Shown one piece after another: positions 14,802 through 22,688 of a stretch of 39,895 bases of DNA. The position numbers and the translations under genes were made by a program. Where the stretch lies: positions 1-39,895 of the forward strand of contig DFGA01000068.1 of assembly GCA_002371615.1 (NCBI GenBank), written 5' to 3'. This DNA is from Lachnospiraceae bacterium UBA3762. GTDB lineage: Bacteria > Bacillota > Clostridia > Lachnospirales > Lachnospiraceae. A model generated the notes under the pieces. The model ran no database searches, was not told where the DNA came from, and saw only the letters and a program-made list of their open reading frames with translations. Position 1 is the stretch's first letter. Each line of letters opens with the position of its first letter.

Positions 14802-15251
14802 TTATTGTTCTTCAGAGTCCTCTAAAAGCTTTCTCTCTCGCTTTTTTATTAACCTTTCTGCATCTGATAATGAAAAATCTACTTTGAAGAATACTTTTAC
14901 CAACCAAGCCAAAAAGATTATAACAAGTATTGGAATTAAACAGGACGTTACGAGCATTACCGCAACTGCTTCTACAAATCTGCTTAAGAGCCCGGTTACA
15001 TAATCAACAACTGTTCCTGCGGCATCTTTTATCCAAGAGACAAATTTATCAATTGTACTGTCATCTTCTTCTGCCACGCTTATCCTTTCCGCACTGCTAA
15101 TTGTTTGATTGATTGTACTTTCATAAGTATTATATATGGTTTCCGATACCCTGTAACCGGCAAGTACTTTTCCAAAGGGGGAAAATAGTATACCGTTTAC
15201 AAATACCAACCCGTTTACAAAGAATACTGAAATCCTGTAAGTCACGCTCAT
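14802..15251 (-). CDS. membrane protein, 149 aa, probably 5'-truncated
   Basis: One clear membrane segment (AVMLVTSCLIPILVIIFLAW, about residues 100-119) is followed by a cytosolic basic-acidic tail (SLSDAERLIKKRERKLLEDS). A hydrophobic N-terminal stretch (RISVFFVNGLVFVNGILF) may be a second helix or signal sequence, and the middle is polar (residues 35-70). The ATG at 15251 sits exactly at the junction with a relaxase remnant on the other strand, and no ribosome site precedes it, so the original 5' end has probably been cut off. A shorter fragment of the same gene is at 10902-11150. No known family. Confidence 0.55.
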   Translation of the reverse strand: MSVTYRISVFFVNGLVFVNGILFSPFGKVLAGYRVSETIYNTYESTINQTISSAERISVAEEDDSTIDKFVSWIKDAAGTVVDYVTGLLSRFVEAVAVMLVTSCLIPILVIIFLAWLVKVFFKVDFSLSDAERLIKKRERKLLEDSEEQ

Positions 15252-15446
15252 TTTATGAGGCCCATCTCACCGAGATCATGCTCTATGAGTCCGCCGACAA
15301 AAGGGAATACATGGCAATTCCACACATCCGGAACAGTTAAAAAAGAGCTTCATGACCTTGAAGATCAAAAACCAGACCTATCCGTCAGCCTTGAATCAAA
15401 GCAGAAGGAATACAACGATCTACTTACAGCCAAGAAAAATGTATAA
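15251..15446 (+). pseudogene. C-terminal remnant of a MobA/Rlx-type relaxase, frameshifted
   Basis: One frame reads FYEAHLTEIMLYESADKREY then ends at 15340; the next frame continues VKKELHDLEDQKPDLSVS and SKQKEYNDLLTAKKNV to the stop at 15446. The pattern YEAH..EI.LYE.A, KKEL..L, EY..L.TAKKNV is typical of the coiled-coil tail of relaxases from Firmicute mobilisable elements. The N-terminal relaxase domain is absent and the frame is broken near 15330. It marks the edge of a lost mobile element. Bases 15447-15529 show nothing more. Confidence 0.6.
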
Positions 15447-15529
15447 ACAATAATACACGGAGAAAGAAACTCCATTAGGAAGCGATCCGTTGAAAAGTCA
15501 TGCAACATTCCTCGGTCATAATGCTTATG

Positions 15530-16366
15530 TCATTCAATATCTACTTTCAAATTATTTATGGCTTCACAAATCTTTGGAATCTGAACTGGAACATATTCTC
15601 CATCAAGGCGCACTCCACCGCCGGTCAGCATAAATAAATCCCTTGATGTATCAATATCTAAATGTAGATTGCCATCAGAAAGAAGCTTATCAAGTCCATT
15701 AGCAACCTTCCCGGCCAAAAACAGTTCAACGTCTCTTTGTTTTTCCAGGCACAAATCGTCAGATTCGCATTCCTTTCTAATCATCGCATTGCTAAGAATC
15801 CTTATTTCGTTTGCCAACCCGAGCATATGATAAACCAAACGCATCATGTGAGCTTTTGCTTCCTCTTCGTCCATTTCATGATATAGCTGATCAAACGCTA
15901 TATCAATCTGAGCAGAAACGTCTTCTAACCTCTTGTCGTTTGCTGGTATTACCTCATTTCTGAAGTCCTCCAATTCTTTTGCTCGTTCATCTTTATTCTT
16001 TCTTATTACGCCTTTTAGTTTTCGCCCTTTTTCCTGGATTTTTGGCCAAATACTATCCTTCCACAACGGAATAAGTAGTTCATGAAATGCCCAAATTCCA
16101 ACCTCAGCTACAACTTGAACTAAAGCATCGGCAATTTTATTTGCAATTTCCTCCTGCAACGGAGTTAGCTGAGTACGGTATTCCTCAACCGGGAATATGT
16201 AATCGTCATCATTCAAATCATCAACGGTATATTCTTCCCATTCAATAATATCCTGATTCTTATTATCCTCATCTCGAGCCAGCCCCCTTACCCTGTTGGG
16301 GTTTTCTTTTGAATGGATGAGATGTTCTCCCTCTTTTAATATTGGTTTGTAATACTTCTCTCCCAT
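15530..16366 (-). CDS. unknown acidic helical protein, 278 aa
   Basis: I recognise no family. The N-terminus (MGEKYYKPILKEGEHLIHSK, then NRVRGLARDEDNKN) is polar with a patch of acid residues near 50-60. A mildly hydrophobic helix follows (IADALVQVVAEVGIWAFHEL, about 73-95), then basic and long helical segments (QEKGRKLKGVIRKNKDERAK), and a C-terminal half rich in Leu and Asp. It looks cytosolic or membrane-associated. It is 13 bases downstream of the AIM24 gene in one operon, which diverges from the ExbB/ExbD-like operon. RBS is modest (AAGG). It may be an effector or adaptor of that cluster; this is inference from position only. Confidence 0.7.
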   Translation of the reverse strand: MGEKYYKPILKEGEHLIHSKENPNRVRGLARDEDNKNQDIIEWEEYTVDDLNDDDYIFPVEEYRTQLTPLQEEIANKIADALVQVVAEVGIWAFHELLIPLWKDSIWPKIQEKGRKLKGVIRKNKDERAKELEDFRNEVIPANDKRLEDVSAQIDIAFDQLYHEMDEEEAKAHMMRLVYHMLGLANEIRILSNAMIRKECESDDLCLEKQRDVELFLAGKVANGLDKLLSDGNLHLDIDTSRDLFMLTGGGVRLDGEYVPVQIPKICEAINNLKVDIE

Positions 16367-16379
16367 GGTTTAAGACCTT

Positions 16380-17207
16380 TTACTTCATCGTATTACTGTT
16401 AGGCGCTGCAGCCTTGGATTTCATTGTGTTTGTAGCTGCATAAAGTGAATCTGTAGGCGCCACCGGGCTCATCAACACTTTTCCATATCCTCTATAAACA
16501 TTAACCAAACCCTCTTTACTAAAGAACGATCCAGTAAGAGTGGTCATTGATCTTTCAACGGTGAACTGTAGATCTGACGACCAACAAACAGCAAGATCGC
16601 CATCTATACGCAGTTCATCTCCATTCAACTCAATCTCGATAAGCTCATTCTGAGGAACGTTACTCTCTAATGCAACGATTCCATCTCCAAACAAAGAAAT
16701 ATTAAATAGACCTTCCTTACCTAAAGCAGCAGACGATATCGTTTTTCGGCCAACAACGCGATTATTTACGCTGCCCTCACACGCTAAAAACATGCCATCT
16801 TCTACAGTCATTCCTCCTGGCCAAGTAGATACATCTTCAAGGATAATAAACTTATAAGCAGGTTCTAGCGCAAGTATTCCTTCTCCCTCATATTCAGGTA
16901 ATATCACAGATTCATTTACTACGGCACCTTTCATTGCCTTTTTCAAAAGATCTCCTGCGCCCTTAATCCCGGTAGTGGATTTAATACTTCCATAAGACCA
17001 TTGCATCGCCCCGGCTTGAATTATTACCTTTTCGGAATTATCCATTTCAATGACCAGTTGTCTTCTTCTTACTCCCATTTTACCCATAAAGTATTCCATT
17101 TCTGAGTTCCACGGAGCTACGCTAATATCTTTCTCATATTCAAGGACATGGAATCTTCCTTTGCTCTGAATAAACTTTCTTGAATCATTTTCCAAATTAA
17201 TCAACAT
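16380..17207 (-). CDS. AIM24 family protein, 275 aa
   Basis: Belongs to the AIM24 (DUF124) beta-helical family: AGAMQWSYGSIKSTTG at about 65-81, LLKKAMKGAVVNESVIL, GEGILALEPAYKFIILED and VEDGMFLACEGSVNNRVV fall in the family order. AIM24 proteins form trimeric beta folds and are linked to membranes in mitochondria; in bacteria their role is unknown, though they often occur near stress and envelope genes. The C-terminal 30 residues (about AATNTMKSKAAAPNSNTMK) are a low-complexity tail beyond the core. ATG at 17207 has GGGAGA ahead. It is divergent from the ExbB-like gene by 127 bases, so control is probably shared. Confidence 0.8.
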   Translation of the reverse strand: MLINLENDSRKFIQSKGRFHVLEYEKDISVAPWNSEMEYFMGKMGVRRRQLVIEMDNSEKVIIQAGAMQWSYGSIKSTTGIKGAGDLLKKAMKGAVVNESVILPEYEGEGILALEPAYKFIILEDVSTWPGGMTVEDGMFLACEGSVNNRVVGRKTISSAALGKEGLFNISLFGDGIVALESNVPQNELIEIELNGDELRIDGDLAVCWSSDLQFTVERSMTTLTGSFFSKEGLVNVYRGYGKVLMSPVAPTDSLYAATNTMKSKAAAPNSNTMK

Positions 17208-17263
17208 TTAACATTCTCCCAATATTTACTATAAGTAACCATATATTTACTCTATTACTATCA

Positions 17264-17292
17264 TTGCTACAGCCTATATCATATAGTATAAT
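17264..17292 (+). promoter_or_regulatory. promoter of the ExbB/ExbD-like operon
   Basis: TTGCTA at 17264-17269, 17-base spacer, TATAAT at 17287-17292, about 43 bases ahead of the ATG at 17335. A strong sigma-A match. Confidence 0.7.
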
Positions 17293-17334
17293 TTGTATGA
17301 CTTTTTTTATCAATTATCATAAGGAGAAATCGAA

Positions 17335-17889
17335 ATGGCACTAGATGGATCAATAATCACCACCTTTGTAATTTGCGGAATAATACTAATTATTCTTGTC
17401 GTCTTATTAGTCCTTTCATCAAGGAATAATTCCAACCTAAAAAGAGTAAGTAATAGTTTAGATGAATTTCTTCCTCATGAAGAAAACGATCCTCGTTGGA
17501 ATGCCGGAAGAAGCGGAGTTTCATATCAGAAAGAGAATGTAGAAGGAGAAATAAAAAAAGTAGCCAAAAAAGAGGGAGAATTCAGTAATTACCTTGCCAG
17601 CTACAATACCCATTGTCAAATCGTATCTATATTCCCACTTTTAGGAATCCTTGGCACGGTTGTGGGTATTATTTTTATGGGGGATATTTCAGAGGCAAGT
17701 ATGTCTGATTTCTCACTCGCTCTGTGGACCACTTTTGCCGGTTTGGTTGCTTCTATTATCATGAAAGCCAAATTATCTTTATGCGACGGCAGATCTGTCT
17801 CGGAATTCGAGAATAAAGTAGACGGTTATTACAGAATGATCAATGCCATTCAACTCCAGGAAGAAATGAACAAAAGACAAGAGGTCTAG
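17335..17889 (+). CDS. MotA/TolQ/ExbB-type proton channel subunit, 184 aa
   Basis: Three membrane helices in ExbB order: TM1 about residues 8-28 (TTFVICGIILIILVVLLVLS), then a cytosolic domain, TM2 about 95-117 with IFPLLGILGTVVGIIF, and TM3 about 126-145 with LALWTTFAGLVASIIM. The LGxLGTVxG and TTxxGLxAS motifs line the ion path in the family. ExbB assembles as a pentamer that uses proton flow to move ExbD. Such genes mostly belong to bacteria with an outer membrane and energise TonB or Tol; a Gram-positive copy must drive something else. It is followed after 3 bases by an ExbD-like gene. ATG at 17335 has AAGGAGA ahead. Confidence 0.85.
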   Translation: MALDGSIITTFVICGIILIILVVLLVLSSRNNSNLKRVSNSLDEFLPHEENDPRWNAGRSGVSYQKENVEGEIKKVAKKEGEFSNYLASYNTHCQIVSIFPLLGILGTVVGIIFMGDISEASMSDFSLALWTTFAGLVASIIMKAKLSLCDGRSVSEFENKVDGYYRMINAIQLQEEMNKRQEV

Positions 17890-17892
17890 AAA

Positions 17893-18405
17893 ATGAGACT
17901 AAAGCGAAATAGCCACATCGATTTGATAATAGATTTAACGTCGCTATTGGACATAATATTCATCATACTTGCTATGTACATGTTCAAATACAGTGACATG
18001 GCAACGACGTTTAAGAACAACGATTCGCTCATCGGCCCTAGTGATAATGCCGAGCAGATTGCCAGTGAGCTTGACGATTATGTATTGATAGAATCAGTTT
18101 ATTCTACTTTCGATCCCTCGCATCCGGAGAATCGTACCATTTCGTATAAATCCGCCAGTAGTATGAAAGATATAAACGACAATGAAAATGTTGAACAATT
18201 CAATATCATGTCCGAAGATCCGGAAGGACAATTCGACACCTTCGAGCAACGATTACGAAATGATATTGCAGCACATGCTGATAAAGATCTAATAATCCTG
18301 ACTCTAAATCAAGGCGACCGAATGATTCTATATCGTGATGAGGATCGTATTCTTAAGCTTTTTAACGAATTAAAAGAAAACAACAGTAATATTACTATAA
18401 AATAG
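17893..18405 (+). CDS. ExbD/TolR-like protein, 170 aa
   Basis: A short basic N-tail (MRLKRNSH) and one membrane helix with the key acidic residue, D20, in DLTSLLDIIFIILAMYMF, matching the pore aspartate of ExbD (as in PFIDVMLVLLIIFM). The exposed part (residues 36-170) ends in DLIILTLNQGDRMILYRD, DRILKLFNEL, close to the ExbD C-terminal fold, with an insert rich in Ser, Asp and Asn in between. It should pair with the preceding ExbB-like channel. Spacing of 3 bases implies coupled translation. The identification rests on the helix and the position in the operon; the extracellular domain is diverged. Confidence 0.75.
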   Translation: MRLKRNSHIDLIIDLTSLLDIIFIILAMYMFKYSDMATTFKNNDSLIGPSDNAEQIASELDDYVLIESVYSTFDPSHPENRTISYKSASSMKDINDNENVEQFNIMSEDPEGQFDTFEQRLRNDIAAHADKDLIILTLNQGDRMILYRDEDRILKLFNELKENNSNITIK

Positions 18406-18417
18406 CGGAGAAATAAT

Positions 18418-18930
18418 ATGAGCCTTTTTGTTGGCTTAATTGTATTAGGAATAGTTTTTTTCATTGCTGCGATAATACTTTATCGCTCCTTCCCCGGAGT
18501 TGCCCCCAAAACAATACGTCGCATTGTTTACTTTGGAGTACTTCTCATTATTGCAGGTGTCGTTTTATGTATATACAGGCCTAAAGGATTAGGTAGATAC
18601 CTTAATCCTCCATCTGATAATACAGCCACATCTCCTACTACAGAAACAGCCGCGGCAAGTATTGAAGACACCAATAGCGAAGACGAAACTATCGCGCTAA
18701 ATATTATAGTTCGCCACGGAAAGATTCTAATTAATAAAAAAGACTTTGGCAGTCTTGAAGCACTTGGCGATTATCTGCGCTATTATGATGGATCCAGTCT
18801 TTCCATTACACTCGTGGATGACTACGCCTCTTCTAAAACATACCACGATACGTATGATTATTTAAATGCAATGGAAAATGTTTCTATTGATTCTGAAATC
18901 CCTATAGAGAGTTTAAGCAATGAAGAGTAA
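18418..18930 (+). CDS. two-helix membrane protein with ExbD-like C-terminal domain, 170 aa
   Basis: Two helices at the N-terminus (SLFVGLIVLGIVFFIAAIIL and RIVYFGVLLIIAGVVLCIYR), a Ser/Thr/Pro-rich linker (about 60-90), then a small domain: IALNIIVRHGKILINKKDFG, SLEALGDYLRYYDGSSLSIT, LVDDYASSKTYHDTYDYLNA. The pattern of two short strands, a helix and a LxDDYAxxxTYxxxxDYL segment is repeated in the next protein and resembles the exposed domain of ExbD. I read it as a possible second ExbD-type partner, at modest confidence. It starts 12 bases after the ExbD-like gene with GGAGA ahead. Confidence 0.65.
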   Translation: MSLFVGLIVLGIVFFIAAIILYRSFPGVAPKTIRRIVYFGVLLIIAGVVLCIYRPKGLGRYLNPPSDNTATSPTTETAAASIEDTNSEDETIALNIIVRHGKILINKKDFGSLEALGDYLRYYDGSSLSITLVDDYASSKTYHDTYDYLNAMENVSIDSEIPIESLSNEE

Positions 18931-19447
18931 AGTTTATACAATTTCAATACTATTATGTACTTTCCTATTTCTTACAGCTTTTGATCTGTTTGACGAACAA
19001 AATGTATTGATGACCGAAAACAAACTTATAGATTTTGGCAACAACGGAGGAAAAGGATTATATGATGATCCGGGTGTTGTTGCACCCACAACCACTCCCA
19101 CTCCAAAGCCTTCCCCTTCGCCAACCCCCATCCCTAAAAAATCTGAAAACAACTTCCGAGTCAGGATACGTAGTAATAGACTCTACTGGGGCATAGGCAC
19201 TGATGAGGATAATAATAGTACTGAAAAGCTTTTGGATGGTTTTGAAGAACTTAAAACCCTCATTTCAACAAAATGCATAAGCGGATCATCCCTATATATT
19301 ATTGATGATTATGGGGAAGCTGAGACTTATAAAATGGTTCGCGATTATGCTTCAACATCAAAAAGACAATATAAGTTGATTTTTGTTCCAGACTATGATG
19401 AAAATGACAGCAACGAAACGGAGGATGAGACAAGCGATGATCAATAA
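18920..19447 (+). CDS. membrane-anchored or exported protein with Pro-rich linker, 175 aa
   Basis: A hydrophobic N-terminus (KVYTISILLCTFLFLTAF, a signal or anchor), a spacer with repeated Thr-Pro and Ser-Pro (TTTPTPKPSPSPTPIPKK), then a C-terminal domain with RVRIRSNRLYWGIGTDEDNN, a helix GFEELKTLISTKC and SSLYIIDDYGEAETYKMVRD. IIDDYGEAETYKMVRDYAS lines up with LVDDYASSKTYHDTYDYLN in the preceding protein, so the two share a domain. Its start lies 11 bases inside that gene. The linker suggests that the domain reaches into the wall. An acidic tail closes the chain. No known family. Confidence 0.65.
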   Translation: MKSKVYTISILLCTFLFLTAFDLFDEQNVLMTENKLIDFGNNGGKGLYDDPGVVAPTTTPTPKPSPSPTPIPKKSENNFRVRIRSNRLYWGIGTDEDNNSTEKLLDGFEELKTLISTKCISGSSLYIIDDYGEAETYKMVRDYASTSKRQYKLIFVPDYDENDSNETEDETSDDQ

Positions 19448-20435
19448 AAAAATCCTGCCATTGTTTATCCTTGTGTTTTCTTCTTTGCTTATGTCGGGTG
19501 CAGGTCCCCAAAAAGGAGCATCCCTTGACTTTACAAGGATATATGATTGTGTTAATGCGTCAGATATCATAAAATCCTACGACAGCAATAAAGACATCGC
19601 AAAGACAGCATACAATCACAGAAACCTGCTTGTGTCTGGGGAAGTCGTATCATTCGATCACAGCAAACAGACTGCTATTATAAAAGGTATTGGCTCTTCA
19701 TCTCCTACTTCCATAGAATGTGATTTAGAGGATAATCCTATTGCTGAAGATCTTCCTACCAAATCCATCATCAATATATATGGAACTCTTTCTTTCAGCA
19801 TGATGGGAGAGATGGAGCTGGCGAACGCAAAATTATCCAAAAACAGCATCCAATTTTTCGAAGATACATCAGTTTCTTCTATTGACACTGAAGAAATCTA
19901 CTCACCCTCTAAAATGAAGAATTGTACTTTCAAAGGCGAGCCCGCATCATTCAGTATCCCTACAGAGTGGAAAAAACATGGATACTATGATTATAAGGAC
20001 GAGTATAAGGGATATAGTTTTTATCAGTTCAATCTCCATGCATTGAATAACGCTAAACAGGACAAAAACGCCGAGCAAAAAGCGCCTAAAATGGAGGTTT
20101 TATATGTTCTTTACATGGATTACCAAGACGGAATAAACGCCACCTACAGGGGGAATACTTCCAAAATTGAAGATGCTATCTTAGATAATCTATTTGAAGA
20201 GGACAATTCGCTCTTTGATCGTTGGTGGAACAAATCGTCCACAAAAATCAACAGTTTTACGTATGACTATTATACAGATACAGTAAAAACCTTTCACCCA
20301 AAGGATTTCACCCAAACAGAGGTTATTTTTGTACCATATAAAGACAAGGGAATCGTGATGTTTCTATTTCTTTATGACGAAACAACAGAAAAGAACATGA
20401 TCGACATAAGTGCAGTTATACGAACTCTCAAATAG
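19437..20435 (+). CDS. exported protein with OB-fold-like domain, 332 aa
   Basis: Signal peptide at the N-terminus (MINKKILPLFILVFSSLLMS) with no lipobox cysteine. Residues about 45-125 look like a tRNA_anti-like OB fold found in secreted proteins: NLLVSGEVVSFDHSKQTAII, then SIINIYGTLSFSMMGEMELA. The C-terminal 170 residues resemble a substrate- or surface-binding domain with FSIPTEWKKHGYYDYKDEYK and later DYYTDTVKTFHPKDF. I chose the ATG at 19437, which overlaps the previous gene by 11 bases; a reading frame extends upstream but in another gene. Last gene of the ExbB operon. Function unknown. Confidence 0.7.
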   Translation: MINKKILPLFILVFSSLLMSGAGPQKGASLDFTRIYDCVNASDIIKSYDSNKDIAKTAYNHRNLLVSGEVVSFDHSKQTAIIKGIGSSSPTSIECDLEDNPIAEDLPTKSIINIYGTLSFSMMGEMELANAKLSKNSIQFFEDTSVSSIDTEEIYSPSKMKNCTFKGEPASFSIPTEWKKHGYYDYKDEYKGYSFYQFNLHALNNAKQDKNAEQKAPKMEVLYVLYMDYQDGINATYRGNTSKIEDAILDNLFEEDNSLFDRWWNKSSTKINSFTYDYYTDTVKTFHPKDFTQTEVIFVPYKDKGIVMFLFLYDETTEKNMIDISAVIRTLK

Positions 20436-20465
20436 TATCACTTTTTATTACAACGGCTTTATCAT

Positions 20466-21332
20466 CTAATCAAGAAAATAAGCGCCTATTTGTGATTCGG
20501 AAGCCAGAATTCTTTCCTCATCCACGCCAGCTTTTCTTGCCAAATCAACAGATCCTTTAAGCATCATTTCAAAATCAGGGGTAAATGCACTGTCAAGCAA
20601 ATTGTTGAACTCATCACTTTCATCCTGAAGTTCACTAATATAAATAGCATATTTCTTTTCAAGTTCTTCATCAAGGTTTTTCTGTCCATCAAGAAATCCG
20701 TTAATTATACCAAGTTCTTGTTGATACAGCTTATATCTCCCATATTGAACAGATATATCTGCTACAGCTTGTATAAATCCTGCATATTCCTTGCATAGTC
20801 CCCGGGTTTTATAAGCCGCAAGCAGCTTTATCATTGCATCAAATGAAATCCACAGACAATCATCAACATAGTTGGGTTCTGTAACAGAACCATTTTCAAG
20901 CTTATCCGTGTTTGTACGTATCTCAGCAGCCAATCCTTTTATCTCAGCCACCGATGAATCAGATATTGTTTCTTTATGAAGATCTACCGAATAGTCAATG
21001 TACAGAGCAAGCAGGTTAAATACAAACTCAGTATACCTCTGGCCATCCATATTTATTCCGTAGTCAGCAACATTATCCGCAACATCCTTCCAGTCCTCTT
21101 TTGAGAACTCCCTCGGATTTTTTCCCTGAATAATCTTGCCAATAATGCTAAAAGACAGAATAGTTCCGATCCGGAGTATATTTAGGTTTGATTCATACGG
21201 ATTATTTACCAGAACGCAAACCGCTTCCTGGTACTTTCGTATCGACTCAAGATCCTCTTTTAGCCTATCATATATGGAGGTTCCCTGAAGCGTCTCAATC
21301 GATATGTTCTTAATCAAATCAGCTACATCCAT
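20466..21332 (-). CDS. unknown helical protein, 288 aa
   Basis: Predicted all-helical, acidic and soluble: IETLQGTSIYDRLKEDLESI, ILSFSIIGKIIQGKNPREFS, FVFNLLALYIDYSVDL, ELQDESDEFNNLLDSAFTPD. There is one conserved-looking patch around SFDAMIKLLAAYKTRGL but no catalytic motif that I know. It starts 4 bases after the stop of the glycine-zipper gene, so the two are co-translated and probably work together, as with membrane-inserting proteins that have a cytosolic partner. It is convergent with the ExbB operon, 30 bases apart. Confidence 0.7.
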   Translation of the reverse strand: MDVADLIKNISIETLQGTSIYDRLKEDLESIRKYQEAVCVLVNNPYESNLNILRIGTILSFSIIGKIIQGKNPREFSKEDWKDVADNVADYGINMDGQRYTEFVFNLLALYIDYSVDLHKETISDSSVAEIKGLAAEIRTNTDKLENGSVTEPNYVDDCLWISFDAMIKLLAAYKTRGLCKEYAGFIQAVADISVQYGRYKLYQQELGIINGFLDGQKNLDEELEKKYAIYISELQDESDEFNNLLDSAFTPDFEMMLKGSVDLARKAGVDEERILASESQIGAYFLD

Positions 21333-21336
21333 CTGA

Positions 21337-22419
21337 CTATTCCTCTAAACCATCCGCACCATCAGAACTATCTTCAGGTTCTTCAATGTTTTCAATATTC
21401 TCGTCAAGCATTACCGATAAAGTAAGTGTATTATTAACAAGTGCTCCTAGAGCCTGTTTCTGATTATCCTCTATCGAAAGATAATCCCTCCCAAATACGG
21501 ATAAGCAACCAGTATACGCATCGTTAAGCTTTGTCCGGACGCCAATGGTCCTGTTAAGAAGCTCATTTATCTTTGCATCCATTTCTTTGACAACCACTAT
21601 ATTCTTTTTTACCTTCTCTATCTCTTCGTTCTTCTCCTTATTGAGCTTCATCCTCTTTTTTGAGAACAGAATAATTGATGTGAGCAGTGTTGCACCTGCT
21701 ATGCTCCATCCCACAGGTCCAGCAAGTGCCAAAAGAGCATTTCCTGCAGCCATCCCGCCCCCTCCCGCAGCTATCGCACCGCCACCAAGCCAGGCTAATG
21801 CGGCATTTGTTGCCGCCGCTCCGGATAACGTAGAGATTGCCGCACCTGTAGATGCCGTTCCAAATGTTGTTGCTATCCACATTGCAGCAGTCGGTGCCAT
21901 AAAAGCAACAGAAGCTCCAGCGGCCATACCTGCCCCCATTCCGCCGGCCGCCTGACGTGCTGCCTGCAACTCTTTATCCGCAAATTCGCATGTATCCTTA
22001 AACTGTTTTCTGCTACTTTCAATCTCTTCAAATTCTGCATCAAACTCCTTTGGATGATTAGCAATGCTGTTTATTAGGTTTTTTACGTTGTCGATGGAAT
22101 CCACTGCCCTGTTTCGTTCTACAAACAAGCGCACACCCTTATCGTTCATAAGAGTATATATATCGTTATACTCGTTAATGGACTCATCTAACATCCTATC
22201 CAACTCTGTGAGCTTTTCATTAATCTCATCCTTGGTTTGGACTGCCTTATCCTTAAGCTCTGACGCATTATCTTTAATTGCTACCCCAGCCTTTCCGGCA
22301 ATCTCTTTGAGAGCGTCACCGGTCTTCTCTGCGTTTTCCTTGATAGAATCAATATCAATGCTGTCTATACCTGCTTTTGCTAAATCTTTCAATTTTCCGA
22401 ACCGTGATGTATTTGCCAT
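21337..22419 (-). CDS. glycine-zipper membrane protein with coiled-coil arms, 360 aa
   Basis: Residues 1-155 are charged, helical and LEA-like (ENAEKTGDALKEIAGKAG, LKDKAVQTKDEINEKLTEL). Residues about 157-255 are a long Gly/Ala-rich hydrophobic region with glycine zippers (GGMGAGMAAGASVAF, GGGAIAAGGGGMAAGNALLA) and a final helix (GPVGWSIAGATLLTSIILF). A basic-acidic coiled coil follows (KKRMKLNKEKNEEIEKVKKN) and an acidic tail. This hairpin-like core between coiled coils recalls apolipoprotein-L-like or pore-forming helical proteins, but no homology can be claimed. ATG at 22419 has AAGGAG ahead. A promoter (22541-22513) and a leader hairpin precede it. Confidence 0.7.
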   Translation of the reverse strand: MANTSRFGKLKDLAKAGIDSIDIDSIKENAEKTGDALKEIAGKAGVAIKDNASELKDKAVQTKDEINEKLTELDRMLDESINEYNDIYTLMNDKGVRLFVERNRAVDSIDNVKNLINSIANHPKEFDAEFEEIESSRKQFKDTCEFADKELQAARQAAGGMGAGMAAGASVAFMAPTAAMWIATTFGTASTGAAISTLSGAAATNAALAWLGGGAIAAGGGGMAAGNALLALAGPVGWSIAGATLLTSIILFSKKRMKLNKEKNEEIEKVKKNIVVVKEMDAKINELLNRTIGVRTKLNDAYTGCLSVFGRDYLSIEDNQKQALGALVNNTLTLSVMLDENIENIEEPEDSSDGADGLEE

Positions 22420-22450
22420 AAATAAACTCCTTCCTGCTGTATTAAGTAGA

Positions 22451-22478
22451 AAATCGCACTACAAATGTAATGCGATTT
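22451..22478. promoter_or_regulatory. 28-bp palindrome in the 5' leader
   Basis: AAATCGCACTAC at 22451-22462 pairs with GTAATGCGATTT at 22467-22478 with one mismatch around AAAT. It lies between the promoter and the ATG at 22419, in the transcript. It could be an operator, a roadblock or an mRNA hairpin. Confidence 0.5.
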
Positions 22479-22512
22479 CTCCACGTACGAATCCCTTATG
22501 CCCCCAAATCAC

Positions 22513-22541
22513 ATTGTACCAAATATCCACATGAAAACCAA
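22513..22541 (-). promoter_or_regulatory. promoter of the glycine-zipper operon
   Basis: Minus strand: TTGGTT (22541-22536), 17-base spacer, TACAAT (22518-22513), with TGG before the -10. About 95 bases ahead of the start, leaving room for the leader palindrome at 22451-22478. The remainder of 22542-22688 shows only a short GACGAA/TTCGTC hairpin. Confidence 0.6.
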
Positions 22542-22688
22542 CGATTAATAGACCTCATCAGATATCTTTTTTCAACTCGATTTATCACATTCCCATAATA
22601 TGCATTATCTACTTTTGACATAGATTTTCTTTTATTATTTTAGACGAACTTCGTCCATTATATTAATCATTCAATTCTTACCTCTGTG

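Noticed and set aside
15113..15340. 75-codon plus-strand open frame as an intact gene
   Set aside because: Only its last part matches a relaxase tail; the front is antisense to the 149-aa gene, so it is a chance extension of a remnant.
17335..20435. Zorya-type anti-phage system
   Set aside because: ZorA-like channel alone is not enough: there is no OmpA/MotB-like ZorB peptidoglycan-binding domain, no helicase and no ZorC/ZorE nuclease in the operon.
21337..22419. Tape-measure or phage structural protein
   Set aside because: Gly/Ala-rich core and coiled coils could suggest it, but the length is short and no phage gene is nearby.
22542..22688. Riboswitch or small RNA between the glycine-zipper and zinc-ribbon genes
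   Set aside because: Only a short GACGAA/TTCGTC hairpin is present and no conserved riboswitch core was recognised.
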